Below, in pieces: positions 53,959-62,673 of a stretch of 64,000 bases of DNA. Under the pieces are notes generated by a model. It searched no databases, had not been told where the DNA came from, and worked only from the letters and a program-made list of their open reading frames with translations. Source of the DNA: Candidatus Gastranaerophilales bacterium (lineage in GTDB: Bacteria; Cyanobacteriota; Vampirovibrionia; Gastranaerophilales; Gastranaerophilaceae); contig CALUVM010000001.1 in the NCBI GenBank assembly GCA_944324255.1, positions 116,896 through 180,895 of the forward strand, in the 5' to 3' direction. Both the position numbers and the translations under genes were made by a program. Positions within the stretch are counted from its first letter, which is position 1, and every line of letters begins with the position of its first letter.

Positions 53959-54987
53959 ATGAAAAAGATAAAAAATACATTATTCAGTAACAAACCTGTT
54001 ACAATTGATGAAAATTCCATAATAATGGCGATTGAATCAAGCTGCGACGAAACAGCCTGCGCTATTGTTAAAGGAGGAAGAGAAGTTTTAGCAAATGTTG
54101 TTGCTTCTCAAATAAAGATTCACGAAAAATTCGGAGGTGTAATTCCTGAAATAGCAGCAAGAGAACACCTTGAAGCAGTAAATGTAATTGTAGATGAAGC
54201 TTTTAAGCAATCCGGAATTAAGCCTCAAGATATAACAGCTTTTGCTGGGACAGCCGGTCCCGGGCTGGTCGGATGTCTGCTTGTGGGATTAAATGCAACT
54301 AAGGCTCTGGCTTTAGCATATGACAAACCTTTTATCGGAATTAACCATTTAAATGCCCATATCTGTGCAAATTTTATAGATACAACTCTGGAACCGCCGT
54401 TTATTGCTCTTCTGGTTAGCGGAGGGCATACCCAGATTATTGATGTTAAATCATATTCTGAGCTTGAAATAATAGGTGAAACGATTGATGATGCTGTCGG
54501 AGAAGCTTATGATAAAGTAGCAAGGCTTATCGGTCTGCCTTATCCTGGAGGTCCTAAACTCGATAAAAGTGCTCAGGAAGGGAATCCGCACGCATTTAAG
54601 CTTCCTGAATCTAAAGTCGGCGGGTTTGATTTTAGTTTTAGCGGACTGAAAACTGCTGCGCTAAGACTTGTTAAGAGTTTTGACGGAAAAGAACTTCCTG
54701 TTAATGATATTTGTGCAAGTTTTCAGGAATGTGTTTCCGAAACTTTGTATAAAAAAGTTAAAAAAGCTGCCGAAGAAAGAGGATATAAGCAAGTTGTTCT
54801 CGCAGGCGGAGTTGCAGCTAATTCTGAAATCAGGAGAAAGATTTTCAGCTTGAAAGAATTAGGCTATGATATATATGCTCCGCAGATGAAATACTGTACG
54901 GATAACGCCGCTATGGTTGCAAGCTGCGCATTTTTCTTTGATAAAAGTTTTGATGATGTAGATACAGAAGTCTTTTCAAGAGCCTAG
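53959..54987 (+). CDS. tsaD: tRNA N6-threonylcarbamoyladenosine transferase TsaD
   Basis: 342 aa from ATG 53959; a TTG at 53941 lies in the promoter. ASKHA-fold protein: IESSCDETACAIV (metal/nucleotide loop), the HxxxH iron motif in NHLNAHI, LLVSGGHTQI, and FDFSFSGLKTA. Transfers the threonylcarbamoyl group to A37 of ANN-reading tRNAs. An N-terminal extension of about 20 residues precedes the fold. Confidence 0.95.
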   Translation: MKKIKNTLFSNKPVTIDENSIIMAIESSCDETACAIVKGGREVLANVVASQIKIHEKFGGVIPEIAAREHLEAVNVIVDEAFKQSGIKPQDITAFAGTAGPGLVGCLLVGLNATKALALAYDKPFIGINHLNAHICANFIDTTLEPPFIALLVSGGHTQIIDVKSYSELEIIGETIDDAVGEAYDKVARLIGLPYPGGPKLDKSAQEGNPHAFKLPESKVGGFDFSFSGLKTAALRLVKSFDGKELPVNDICASFQECVSETLYKKVKKAAEERGYKQVVLAGGVAANSEIRRKIFSLKELGYDIYAPQMKYCTDNAAMVASCAFFFDKSFDDVDTEVFSRA

Positions 54988-55008
54988 GGGTAAATGATAA
55001 AAATTCTG

Positions 55009-55791
55009 CTATACTAAGTTAACCTGTTTATCTATATTATAGAAAATTTTGGAATGCTCTATAAAGTTTTCGGGATTTGCGCTTACGTAAAAATTTTCAT
55101 TCCCTTCGGAAGCCGATGGATTCAAAAGCCCACTTACCCTCAAATCTGATTTTATATAATCAACAAAAATATCGGCAGGGTTAATGAACAATTCCTTCGG
55201 CGCAAATTTCGTAAGAACAGGAAGTAGATAAGGGTAATGAGTACACCCCAGAATTATTTTATCCGGAGAAAATTCCATCATCTCTTCAAGTTTGGATTTT
55301 ATATCTTCTTCAGGATTAATATCGCTATTTAATCCTTCAACTATACTTACCCAGTGCGGACAGGCTATCTCTTTAACCTTTAAATCCGGCTTATATTTTG
55401 TAAGCTCTCTTGTATAAGCTCCGGAAGTCACTGTTCCTTGAGTTGCAAAAACTCCGATTCTATTAACAGACATAGATGAAATAACTTTAGCACAGGATTG
55501 GATAACCGGATATAACTTGAAGCCGTAATGGTCTTTAACACTTTCATATGCTAAAGCAGAAGATGTATTACACGCAATAACTACGGCTTTTACCCCCTTC
55601 TTTTCAAAAAAGTCAAGAATTTTTTTAGAAAATCCTATAATTTGAGCCTGTGATTTGTCCCCGTAAGGCAGGTTTTTTAAATCCCCGTAATAAATAATAT
55701 CTTCATTTGGAAGAATCTTTCTAAAACTGGAGAGAACGGATAATCCGCCGACTCCCGAATCAAAAAAACCTATTGGAGAATTTATATTCAT
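55009..55791 (-). CDS. murI: Glutamate racemase
   Basis: 260 aa. Supplies D-glutamate for peptidoglycan. Both catalytic cysteines are present: ACNTSSA and GCTHYP, plus the start IGFFDSGVGGLSVL and YGDLKNLPYGDKS. SD gaggt on the minus strand. It follows the amidase gene, an envelope neighbourhood. Confidence 0.95.
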   Translation of the reverse strand: MNINSPIGFFDSGVGGLSVLSSFRKILPNEDIIYYGDLKNLPYGDKSQAQIIGFSKKILDFFEKKGVKAVVIACNTSSALAYESVKDHYGFKLYPVIQSCAKVISSMSVNRIGVFATQGTVTSGAYTRELTKYKPDLKVKEIACPHWVSIVEGLNSDINPEEDIKSKLEEMMEFSPDKIILGCTHYPYLLPVLTKFAPKELFINPADIFVDYIKSDLRVSGLLNPSASEGNENFYVSANPENFIEHSKIFYNIDKQVNLV

Positions 55792-55856
55792 TATTTATTA
55801 TTTACCTCTTTCATAATTTCTACTTCGCAATATTCTCTCACTAAGGAGCAGGGTTA

Positions 55857-57767
55857 TTATTTTCCCCCTTTAAGGTATTCTATAATACCTTCAGCAATTG
55901 CTTTTGCCGTAGCTTTTTTCCGTTTTTCGGATACAAGTTCGTTTCTTTCTTTATCATTTGAAATAAATCCGATTTCACACAAAATTGCAGGTACGGTTGT
56001 ATGATTTATAACATAGAACTTAGATTTTATAAGACCTCTGTCATTAGTGTCAATCTCTTTCATTAAATGTTTGTGTACAACATTTGCTAAGTCTTTACTG
56101 TAATCGTGATAATAGTGAGTTTCAATACCGCTAGGCGAGGTTGAAACAGCAGAGTTGACGTGTATACTTACAAAAATTTCAGGCGTCTCATCTTCAGAGA
56201 AATTAACTCTGTCTTCCAGAGAAACATAGGTGTCATTCTTTCTTGTAAGAGCAGTTTTGTAGCCTTTTGAACGCAGAATTGAATCAACTCTTTGTGTTAT
56301 ATCAAGAGTAATATCTTTCTCGTTTATTCCTTCTCTTATAGCACCGTAATCAGTTCCGCCATGTCCAGCATCAAGTACGACTTTATTTTTAGTAGTACCC
56401 TTTTTAGCCGGGCGTTCTGTTTTTACTTCCTGCTGGGTGCGGATGATTGTTATTTTTAGAGCTTTAGCATCAACGCTCTGCTCAACTTTTACAATATCAT
56501 CCTTGTTAATTGGCATAGCGGCACGGACTCCTATTTTAGGCAGCAGAGAAAGCGTAAACTGCTTGTAATAGCTGTTTCCGAGTGTTTTAATTATATCCAT
56601 TTCGTTATAGCTCTTGACATTAAACAAGAAAAAGTTTAAAGAATTGTCCGTTCGCAAAATAGAATGTACAACCGGAGAAGAAAAAGAAATTATTAGTTCA
56701 TTCGTTCTCGAATCAATCTTTCTTACAAAAACTTTATTAATATTAGAGATATTGGAAGCCAGTGTTGTATGGTCAAGTTTATCCGAGTCGATAACCAGAA
56801 GGGATTGTCCGTCTTGCGAATAAACCGGCATGTATTTGTCTGCTTTGTCAGAAGTTATAACAATACGGGCTTTGTTGTATTCAAATTGTCCGATTTTAGC
56901 CGTATCTTTACAACTGCCATCCGGGCAGAGATTTATTTCTTTATTCCTTATATTTTTATCAAGATAGGTATTAGGCAGATCAATAACCGCCCTGTTTGGC
57001 TCTTTCAGACAAAACATTTTAGCGGTTGTAATTTGTCCTATGCCGCTTACAAGAAGTCCTCTGTCTTTTGGGATATATTGATCTATAAAATATTTTGTCC
57101 GTAGTTTTAAATCTGATGAAATATCAACGGATACGGTTGATTCATAGGTTTTTCCGTCAGAATTTGCAAGGGTTGAGTTTTCAAATGCTCTTTGTATATC
57201 ATCCATAACATTAGCCGGAACTTTTACCTGTGAAGCAGCCGGAATTGCAATTTTCTGTACAAATTGAGAGTTTGCAATGATGCTTGAATATATTGGCAAA
57301 ATAGTATTTTCATCATAAATAGTGTTGAAGTAATCATTATTAAGTGCCGGCTTTTTAACCTGTACAATAATATTTCCGTCAATAGCAAACAATTTGATTT
57401 TTGAAGTATCAAAGTCTTCTTCAAAAGTGATTACAGTCCTTACAATATCGGGATTCGTTTCAAATTGTGCAAGTTTAATTTCTTTAACTGTGCTTTTATC
57501 AAAAACAAGCTGCTGTTTTTCTCCAATAAGTACGGCATTTTCTATATCAAAATAAATTCTGTTCGGGTTAGAAAGCTTGACAATTTTGATATCAGAAAGC
57601 CCCTTGTTATCTGACGGAGCATCTTTTGAGGTAAGATAAACAAGTGAAGATGAGTCATCATAATGCATTGACATAATTTTTAAAGGTTCACCTTCGGCCA
57701 AAGCAGGTATTAATGACTGGATAAAAATTATAAAAAATAACGTTATTAGAAAAAATATTCTCTTCAT
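55857..57767 (-). CDS. N-acetylmuramoyl-L-alanine amidase with AMIN domains
   Basis: 636 aa from ATG 57767, which gives a clean signal peptide (MKRIFFLITLFFIIF...ALA). Two AMIN-type beta domains (about 30-150 and 230-400) bind peptidoglycan or envelope. The C-terminal Amidase_3 domain holds zinc motifs VVLDAGHGGTDYGAI, EIFVSIHVNSA and LCEIGFISNDKE with the catalytic Glu. Cuts the lactyl-amide bond to split septa or sense wall. A longer in-frame start at 57842 would put the signal peptide inside. Confidence 0.92.
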   Translation of the reverse strand: MKRIFFLITLFFIIFIQSLIPALAEGEPLKIMSMHYDDSSSLVYLTSKDAPSDNKGLSDIKIVKLSNPNRIYFDIENAVLIGEKQQLVFDKSTVKEIKLAQFETNPDIVRTVITFEEDFDTSKIKLFAIDGNIIVQVKKPALNNDYFNTIYDENTILPIYSSIIANSQFVQKIAIPAASQVKVPANVMDDIQRAFENSTLANSDGKTYESTVSVDISSDLKLRTKYFIDQYIPKDRGLLVSGIGQITTAKMFCLKEPNRAVIDLPNTYLDKNIRNKEINLCPDGSCKDTAKIGQFEYNKARIVITSDKADKYMPVYSQDGQSLLVIDSDKLDHTTLASNISNINKVFVRKIDSRTNELIISFSSPVVHSILRTDNSLNFFLFNVKSYNEMDIIKTLGNSYYKQFTLSLLPKIGVRAAMPINKDDIVKVEQSVDAKALKITIIRTQQEVKTERPAKKGTTKNKVVLDAGHGGTDYGAIREGINEKDITLDITQRVDSILRSKGYKTALTRKNDTYVSLEDRVNFSEDETPEIFVSIHVNSAVSTSPSGIETHYYHDYSKDLANVVHKHLMKEIDTNDRGLIKSKFYVINHTTVPAILCEIGFISNDKERNELVSEKRKKATAKAIAEGIIEYLKGGK

Positions 57768-57840
57768 AATCAACCGTAATACTTTCAGTGAAAATATTAC
57801 GCCCCAATATCTCTTTTCCCATTTTACCAGAAAATAACAC

Positions 57841-57869
57841 AAAAAAAAAGCACTTAAACTAAGTGCTTT
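57841..57869 (-). terminator. Terminator of the 42-aa gene
   Basis: 9-bp stem (57847-57855 with 57861-57869), then an A run on the plus strand (T run on the minus strand). It lies between the small gene and the amidase gene. Confidence 0.75.
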
Positions 57870-57895
57870 AGTACGTATTTCGAGAGTTAAACTTT

Positions 57896-58024
57896 TTATG
57901 TGTGTAATTTACTATCAATTTCGTAAATTTTTAACACTATAGAATTTGCCCAATCCTTAATCAACAGCATAAACATCTTCAATTCGTCTCTAAAACTGTA
58001 ACATCCAGGCCACATTGAATACAT
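57896..58024 (-). CDS. Small protein of unknown function (42 aa)
   Basis: MYSMWPGCYSFRDELKMFML, then LIKDWANSIVLKIYEIDSKL, HT. SD gaaaggag, 6 bases before ATG, and a terminator right after the stop (57841-57869 region), so it is probably a separate gene. One amphipathic, partly hydrophobic helix (12-35). No family recognised. Confidence 0.6.
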   Translation of the reverse strand: MYSMWPGCYSFRDELKMFMLLIKDWANSIVLKIYEIDSKLHT

Positions 58025-58178
58025 ATTTATACTCCTTTCAATTACCTTACAAATTTATTAACGGCATTTTTTAGAAAAACTTTAGAGTTTTGACCGGAAT
58101 TGTTACATAAATTTACAAATATATATATTAATTTTCAGGTGCAAAATGTAAAGATTTGTAAAGTTTTTATTAATATAT

Positions 58179-58208
58179 GCAATTTAACTACTACTCATAT
58201 ACTTTATA
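58179..58208 (+). promoter_or_regulatory. GCAATT-N17-CTTTATA promoter element (copy D)
   Basis: GCAATT (58179-58184), 17 bases, CTTTATATATA (58202-58212), immediately before the SD (cgaggtg) of the 645-aa gene. An upstream TAAAGTTT block lies at 58159-58166. Confidence 0.45.
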
Positions 58209-58223
58209 TATACGAGGTGTATT

Positions 58224-60161
58224 ATGGGCGATCCAAAAGTATCATCAAATTCACAAATTATATATACAAAAAATGGCGCAGTTTCTACCAATCCGGAAGG
58301 TGCAACATTTTATAGCTCAACATTACCTTTGGTCAGTGAAGAAGCTCTTAAAGCTGATGCAGAATACTACAGTGTTACAACTATCACCCCCAAAACATCG
58401 GAAGAAGTAAAACGTAATCGAATTTATGATTTAATAGCCGTTTTTTTGGACAAAAACGGTATAACTATGGAAGAAGCTAAGAATGCAAATTTCCTTGAAA
58501 GAATTGCCGGCTGCACTAAAGAAGAGCTCGTAAACATGTCTCAAGAAGACTTAGATAAAGTTATTGAAGCGGCAACCAGCGGTTTTAGACTCTGGAATAT
58601 GGTAACGGATGCTTCTATTGACGATATGGTAAATAAAGGTCATAAAAAGTATATCCGTATGATTTCCGGCAGAGGCTGGCTTGGAGAACTTTTCAGAAAA
58701 CACAGAGGTGTTGTAGACTATTTGCGGAAAGAAGGCTATATTACAGCAGAAAAACCTACCGAGCAAGATATAGAGCGTGCATTAGATTTGCTTTTTACTG
58801 ATATTACCAATGAAGCAATTGCAAGCGGGAATACTGAGAAAATCAAAAAAGCTTATGATAAAGCATTAGAACTGTTTAAGAGTTTAAACATTGATACTCA
58901 AGGTGAAGAAAGAGGACACCTTGCACATATTATAGCTAAATTGGAAGCCGGCAGCAGATATTATGCTGAACAATTAGCAATTAAAGGCAGCAGCAGCGCA
59001 GAAGAACGAGCTATTGTTGCCGAATCTGTTGTAGAGAATTTTGAAGAAATTGTAACATCAGAAGATGCCTTGGGTGAGGTTCCTGATAAAGAAGTTTCTG
59101 CTCAAATTGCTGACACAGCTTATACCCATCTTACTAAAGAAGCTTTAGAAAAAGCTTTAAGTGAATTATATACAAATGCTGAAGAGTTCTTTAAAAATCA
59201 TGCACAGGAGATTGAAGCTCTTAAAGCAAAAAGAGATAGAGGCGAAACTCTTACAGAAGAAGAACAAAAACTTTTAACTGAAGCTGAAAATGTTTATTAT
59301 GCACAATATGCCGGTTCAATGACAGGTACTTCTAAAAACTCAAACTTAACTGAACAGGAAAAAACTTCTACTTATCAAAGAATTTTTGAAGATACAGAAT
59401 CAATCGGAATTAAAGAAGAAGTTGTCGAGACAGTTTCAGATTTTATAGAAAAACATCCGGAAGTTTTATTATCTCAATCAAAAGAAAAATTTATTAAAAT
59501 GATTGATGAAGCTACTAATAATGCTTATACAGAAACTTTAAAACAGATACAAACACAAAATAATAACGAAAATGTACAAATAAAACCTCAAACAGAAACA
59601 AAGAATAATCAAAATTCAAATACTGTTGAGCAGAATGCTGAAAATACATCTGCATCAAATACAGATGCGGTTGAAAATACACAGGAAGAAACTCCGTATT
59701 TTTCAGCATCTTTAGGGTTTGAAGTTAAAGCTTCGGTTGATACAACAAGATTGGAAACTTTAACTAATCAAATTAAAGAAACAACTTCCGGTGAAGAAGA
59801 TGCTATTCTTGAAAAGAAAAGTGCTGAAGATATTGTAGCTGCTTCCAGAAAGGGTATTGAAGGCTTTAAGCGTTTTATAGAAAATAACGGTACAACAGAA
59901 GCTGTTATAGCTGTATTTAAGAATTTTAAAGATATTCGTAACCAAGGTGTCATTGCACATGCCCTTAATTTATATAAAACTCTGGCACCATCTCTTCAAG
60001 CCGATACTTTAAGAAAAGTAAGCAATGCAGGTTTAGCACTTCTGCTTAAAGAAACTCCTGCAGCAACTTTGAAGGAATGCGGGGATAAAGTGTTCTCTAA
60101 CTACTATGCTACCGAATTAGTAAGAGAAAAGGTTGAAGAAGCAGAAGAAAAAAGAGTGTAA
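58224..60161 (+). CDS. Large helical protein of unknown function (645 aa)
   Basis: No signal peptide or membrane segment. Residues 1-50 are Ser/Thr-rich and unstructured. Helical regions follow (55-250, 260-440), then an Asn/Gln/Thr-rich linker (440-510, with NNENVQIKPQTETKNNQNSN) and a last helical bundle (520-645). The patterning resembles the 792-aa protein in style (acidic helices, disordered tips), but no shared domain was found. I do not recognise it. The gene has a good SD, and its promoter carries the GCAATT...CTTTATA element. Confidence 0.65.
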   Translation: MGDPKVSSNSQIIYTKNGAVSTNPEGATFYSSTLPLVSEEALKADAEYYSVTTITPKTSEEVKRNRIYDLIAVFLDKNGITMEEAKNANFLERIAGCTKEELVNMSQEDLDKVIEAATSGFRLWNMVTDASIDDMVNKGHKKYIRMISGRGWLGELFRKHRGVVDYLRKEGYITAEKPTEQDIERALDLLFTDITNEAIASGNTEKIKKAYDKALELFKSLNIDTQGEERGHLAHIIAKLEAGSRYYAEQLAIKGSSSAEERAIVAESVVENFEEIVTSEDALGEVPDKEVSAQIADTAYTHLTKEALEKALSELYTNAEEFFKNHAQEIEALKAKRDRGETLTEEEQKLLTEAENVYYAQYAGSMTGTSKNSNLTEQEKTSTYQRIFEDTESIGIKEEVVETVSDFIEKHPEVLLSQSKEKFIKMIDEATNNAYTETLKQIQTQNNNENVQIKPQTETKNNQNSNTVEQNAENTSASNTDAVENTQEETPYFSASLGFEVKASVDTTRLETLTNQIKETTSGEEDAILEKKSAEDIVAASRKGIEGFKRFIENNGTTEAVIAVFKNFKDIRNQGVIAHALNLYKTLAPSLQADTLRKVSNAGLALLLKETPAATLKECGDKVFSNYYATELVREKVEEAEEKRV

Positions 60162-60200
60162 TCTCTTGTTTGATTAAAAATTTAATGTCATAATTATATT

Positions 60201-60890
60201 ATGAATTTATTCAAAAATCTGATTTACTTTATACTGTCCGTACAAGAAAAAATTCTAACCCGGAGTCTTTCAAGAACAATCGGGGTTAAGAATACTTCTA
60301 AAAGAAAGAAGATTTATTCTAGCGGCTGCCTTTTAAGTTTGGAATCTATTGAGCAGACCGAGCGGGAGAGAATGGAAGAAGAACTACTTTTGATTCTAAA
60401 AAGCGCAAATTATAATCCTGTTGAGGTGCTTGAATATATAAAAAAACACGGAACAAGTGTTTATTATATAGATAAAGCCTCCTATCTTAATTCAATAGGC
60501 GAAAATGAAGGATTTATATATCCGCAAAAAGGTGCTAAGGCTCTTTATCTTTCACTCATAACTCAAAATAAGATAAAGTTTAAAACAGATGAGATGTTTG
60601 TATTAACCAGGGGGGAAATAAATAAATACTATTTTATCTACCATTTTTATAACTGGTATGCTTTCAAGCATAATATAGCAGGGCTTGATTCTGAGTCGCA
60701 GGAACTGTTAAGAAAATATTTGTTTTCTAACTCTGACGTAAGCAATCTTCAGCTTGCGGATATATATAAGCTAAAGGATGCTATAAAACAAGACAAATCA
60801 TCAATAGAGTTTGTTGTAAAATTATGCAGAAACTACGACGGCGCAAAGCAAGCTTTCGAAAAACTAAAAGACGACAGTGCAAGTATCTAG
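60201..60890 (+). CDS. Unknown protein (229 aa)
   Basis: Starts MNLFKNLIYFILSVQEKILT, then a basic stretch (RTIGVKNTSKRKKIY) and helical/alpha-beta segments (IEQTERERMEEELLLILKSA, KKHGTSVYYIDKASYL, GAKALYLSLITQNKIKFKTD, YYFIYHFYNWYAFKHNIAG). No family recognised. A CATAAT box ends 7 bases before the ATG and no SD is visible, so it may be leaderless. It ends 4 bases into the converging hydrolase gene. Confidence 0.55.
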   Translation: MNLFKNLIYFILSVQEKILTRSLSRTIGVKNTSKRKKIYSSGCLLSLESIEQTERERMEEELLLILKSANYNPVEVLEYIKKHGTSVYYIDKASYLNSIGENEGFIYPQKGAKALYLSLITQNKIKFKTDEMFVLTRGEINKYYFIYHFYNWYAFKHNIAGLDSESQELLRKYLFSNSDVSNLQLADIYKLKDAIKQDKSSIEFVVKLCRNYDGAKQAFEKLKDDSASI

Positions 60891-61654
60891 TTAAAATATG
60901 CTGTAATCCATTCAGCTATAACTTTGGTTAAACTCTCATCGTTTTTTATCATCAACATTCCGGATGTTTTTGACTCTGAGGTATACTCAGCAAAATGTGC
61001 CTGTGCAAATTTGCTTAAATAATCGGCAGCATCTTTCGATAAAGTATCATCAGTTCCGGTAATTGCTAATATATCAACGTTATCCAGATGTGCTATGCTG
61101 ACCGGAATATAAAGCCCTTTAGTTTCTGTTACAGGTGATAACATAACAATTGTTTTAGGACGAACTTTTGATTTGTCCGCAGCCAGTATGCCTGCACTTG
61201 CTCCTATGTCAGAGCCTACAATTGCCCAATTATTGAAGAATATTCTTTTACTGTTCTCTTCCTTAACTTTATTTATAACAGCTAAAACATCATCAGGATA
61301 TTTTGAATAAGCTTTATTTGTAATATCTTTCCATGAGGTTCTTTCAAGTGCGGAATCATATACACTTGTTCCGTGCCCTCTTAAATCAATTGAAAGTACT
61401 GCATAATTATGTTCTAACAGTCTTTGGGGTAAATCTCCCCACCATGTAGAGTTATAACCCAGTGAATGAAGTAAGACGACTGTTTTAAATTCTTTTTGAG
61501 TTTTAATTTTTGGATAAGTTAATGTAGCATTAATATTAAATCCGTCGGTAGAAACAGCTTTAATCGCTTTTTTAGTATACTTTTGCGCAGCTTGAGCCGA
61601 ACAGTTTATAAAAAGCAAAAATAATGTTAAAATTAATAGAGCTACTCTTTTCAT
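60887..61654 (-). CDS. Exported alpha/beta hydrolase-fold protein with altered catalytic residues
   Basis: 255 aa from ATG 61654 with a signal peptide (ALLILTLFLLFINCSAQA). Core fold: VVLLHSLGYNSTWWG (oxyanion region), AVLSIDLRGHGTS, IVGSDIGASAG, and ILAITGTDDTLS. The nucleophile elbow, normally G-x-S-x-G, reads G-S-D-I-G, and the expected catalytic His-Gly near the end reads Ser-Gly (ESKTSGML). The Asp remains. So at least two of three residues of a Ser-His-Asp triad are gone and esterase activity is doubtful; an Asp nucleophile, as in dehalogenases, would still need His. TATAAT lies 9 bases upstream (near-leaderless). Confidence 0.7.
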   Translation of the reverse strand: MKRVALLILTLFLLFINCSAQAAQKYTKKAIKAVSTDGFNINATLTYPKIKTQKEFKTVVLLHSLGYNSTWWGDLPQRLLEHNYAVLSIDLRGHGTSVYDSALERTSWKDITNKAYSKYPDDVLAVINKVKEENSKRIFFNNWAIVGSDIGASAGILAADKSKVRPKTIVMLSPVTETKGLYIPVSIAHLDNVDILAITGTDDTLSKDAADYLSKFAQAHFAEYTSESKTSGMLMIKNDESLTKVIAEWITAYFN

Positions 61655-61708
61655 AACATTAAAATTATACCACAATTAAACTTGATGTTACAAATCTTAA
61701 CAAAAAAG

Positions 61709-61740
61709 GCAATTATTTACAATCTATATACTTTATATAT
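61709..61740 (+). promoter_or_regulatory. GCAATT-N16-CTTTATA promoter element (copy C)
   Basis: GCAATT (61709-61714), 16 bases, CTTTATATATA (61731-61741), with TTAACAAA at 61698-61705. Followed by the SD aaggagc of the 302-aa gene. Confidence 0.5.
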
Positions 61741-61764
61741 ATAAGTAATAAATAAGGAGCGAGT

Positions 61765-62673
61765 ATGTCAATCGTAATAGATGCGAATATGAAACTATTT
61801 GCGGAGAGGATGAATATAACATCTTCCAGAATGATTCGCGAATACGGTCTTAGTACGGTTGATGAAATTATTGAGACAGAAACAGAACGCGGCAATATGC
61901 AGGCGTTTAAGTACGCAAAAGAAATTTATCACTCCCCTGAAAAATTAATTAAGCTTTTTAAATTAACTGATGTTGAAAACCGATTTGTTTTATTGCATCA
62001 TATGGATCCGAGAACCAGAGAAAGAATTCTTCCTATGCTGAATCAAGAAGAGCTTGTTATGGGATTGTATTTCTTTACTCAGGAAAAACTTCTGGAAATG
62101 TTGATGAAAGTTGATATGGAAGAGCTTGTAAACGTAGTGAAAGAAGCTTTTCCGCTTGAGCAAATTATAATGATGTTTACAGAAGATGATTTATCTCAAT
62201 TCTTTATGCACGAAAAACTGGACAGGGATGACGTAATAGAGCAGATAAAAGCAATGCCTCCGGAGGTTATGATAAAATTTGTCGAGGGTGTAACCGGTCA
62301 GCCTTATGAAAATACTAACAAAGAAGATTTTATAAAGAGCATAGAGCAGATGCCTATTGATGATTACAGAAAATTTATGGCTTCAATTGATCCGGATGTT
62401 CAAAGACAGCTTGTATTCCAGCTAACAAAGCAAAAGCCGGAGTATTTGGAATTGTTCAATCCTATGAGCTATTTGAATATGCTTAATACCCTGATGAAAC
62501 CTGATATGGTTAAGCCTATGATAGCACTGGAAAAAGAATCAATAATTAAAATGATTACCGAATTACCGGCAGATTTAATGTCTATTGTCGGAGCTCAGGT
62601 TGATACAAGAGATTTAGCTAACTATTTATTAAGCGGACATATGGACGTTATAGAAGAAGCTATGATGATTTAG
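61765..62673 (+). CDS. FliG/MgtE-N-like helical repeat protein of unknown function
   Basis: 302 aa, SD aaggagcgag. An all-helical protein built of repeating helix pairs, such as VLLHHMDPRTRERILPMLNQ, ELVMGLYFFTQEKLLEMLMK and ELVNVVKEAFPLEQIIMMFT. The pattern resembles the superhelix shared by the MgtE N-terminal domain and FliG. No membrane or CBS domains follow, so it is not a magnesium transporter. No signal peptide. It overlaps the next gene tail-to-tail by 14 bases. Assignment by pattern only. Confidence 0.5.
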   Translation: MSIVIDANMKLFAERMNITSSRMIREYGLSTVDEIIETETERGNMQAFKYAKEIYHSPEKLIKLFKLTDVENRFVLLHHMDPRTRERILPMLNQEELVMGLYFFTQEKLLEMLMKVDMEELVNVVKEAFPLEQIIMMFTEDDLSQFFMHEKLDRDDVIEQIKAMPPEVMIKFVEGVTGQPYENTNKEDFIKSIEQMPIDDYRKFMASIDPDVQRQLVFQLTKQKPEYLELFNPMSYLNMLNTLMKPDMVKPMIALEKESIIKMITELPADLMSIVGAQVDTRDLANYLLSGHMDVIEEAMMI

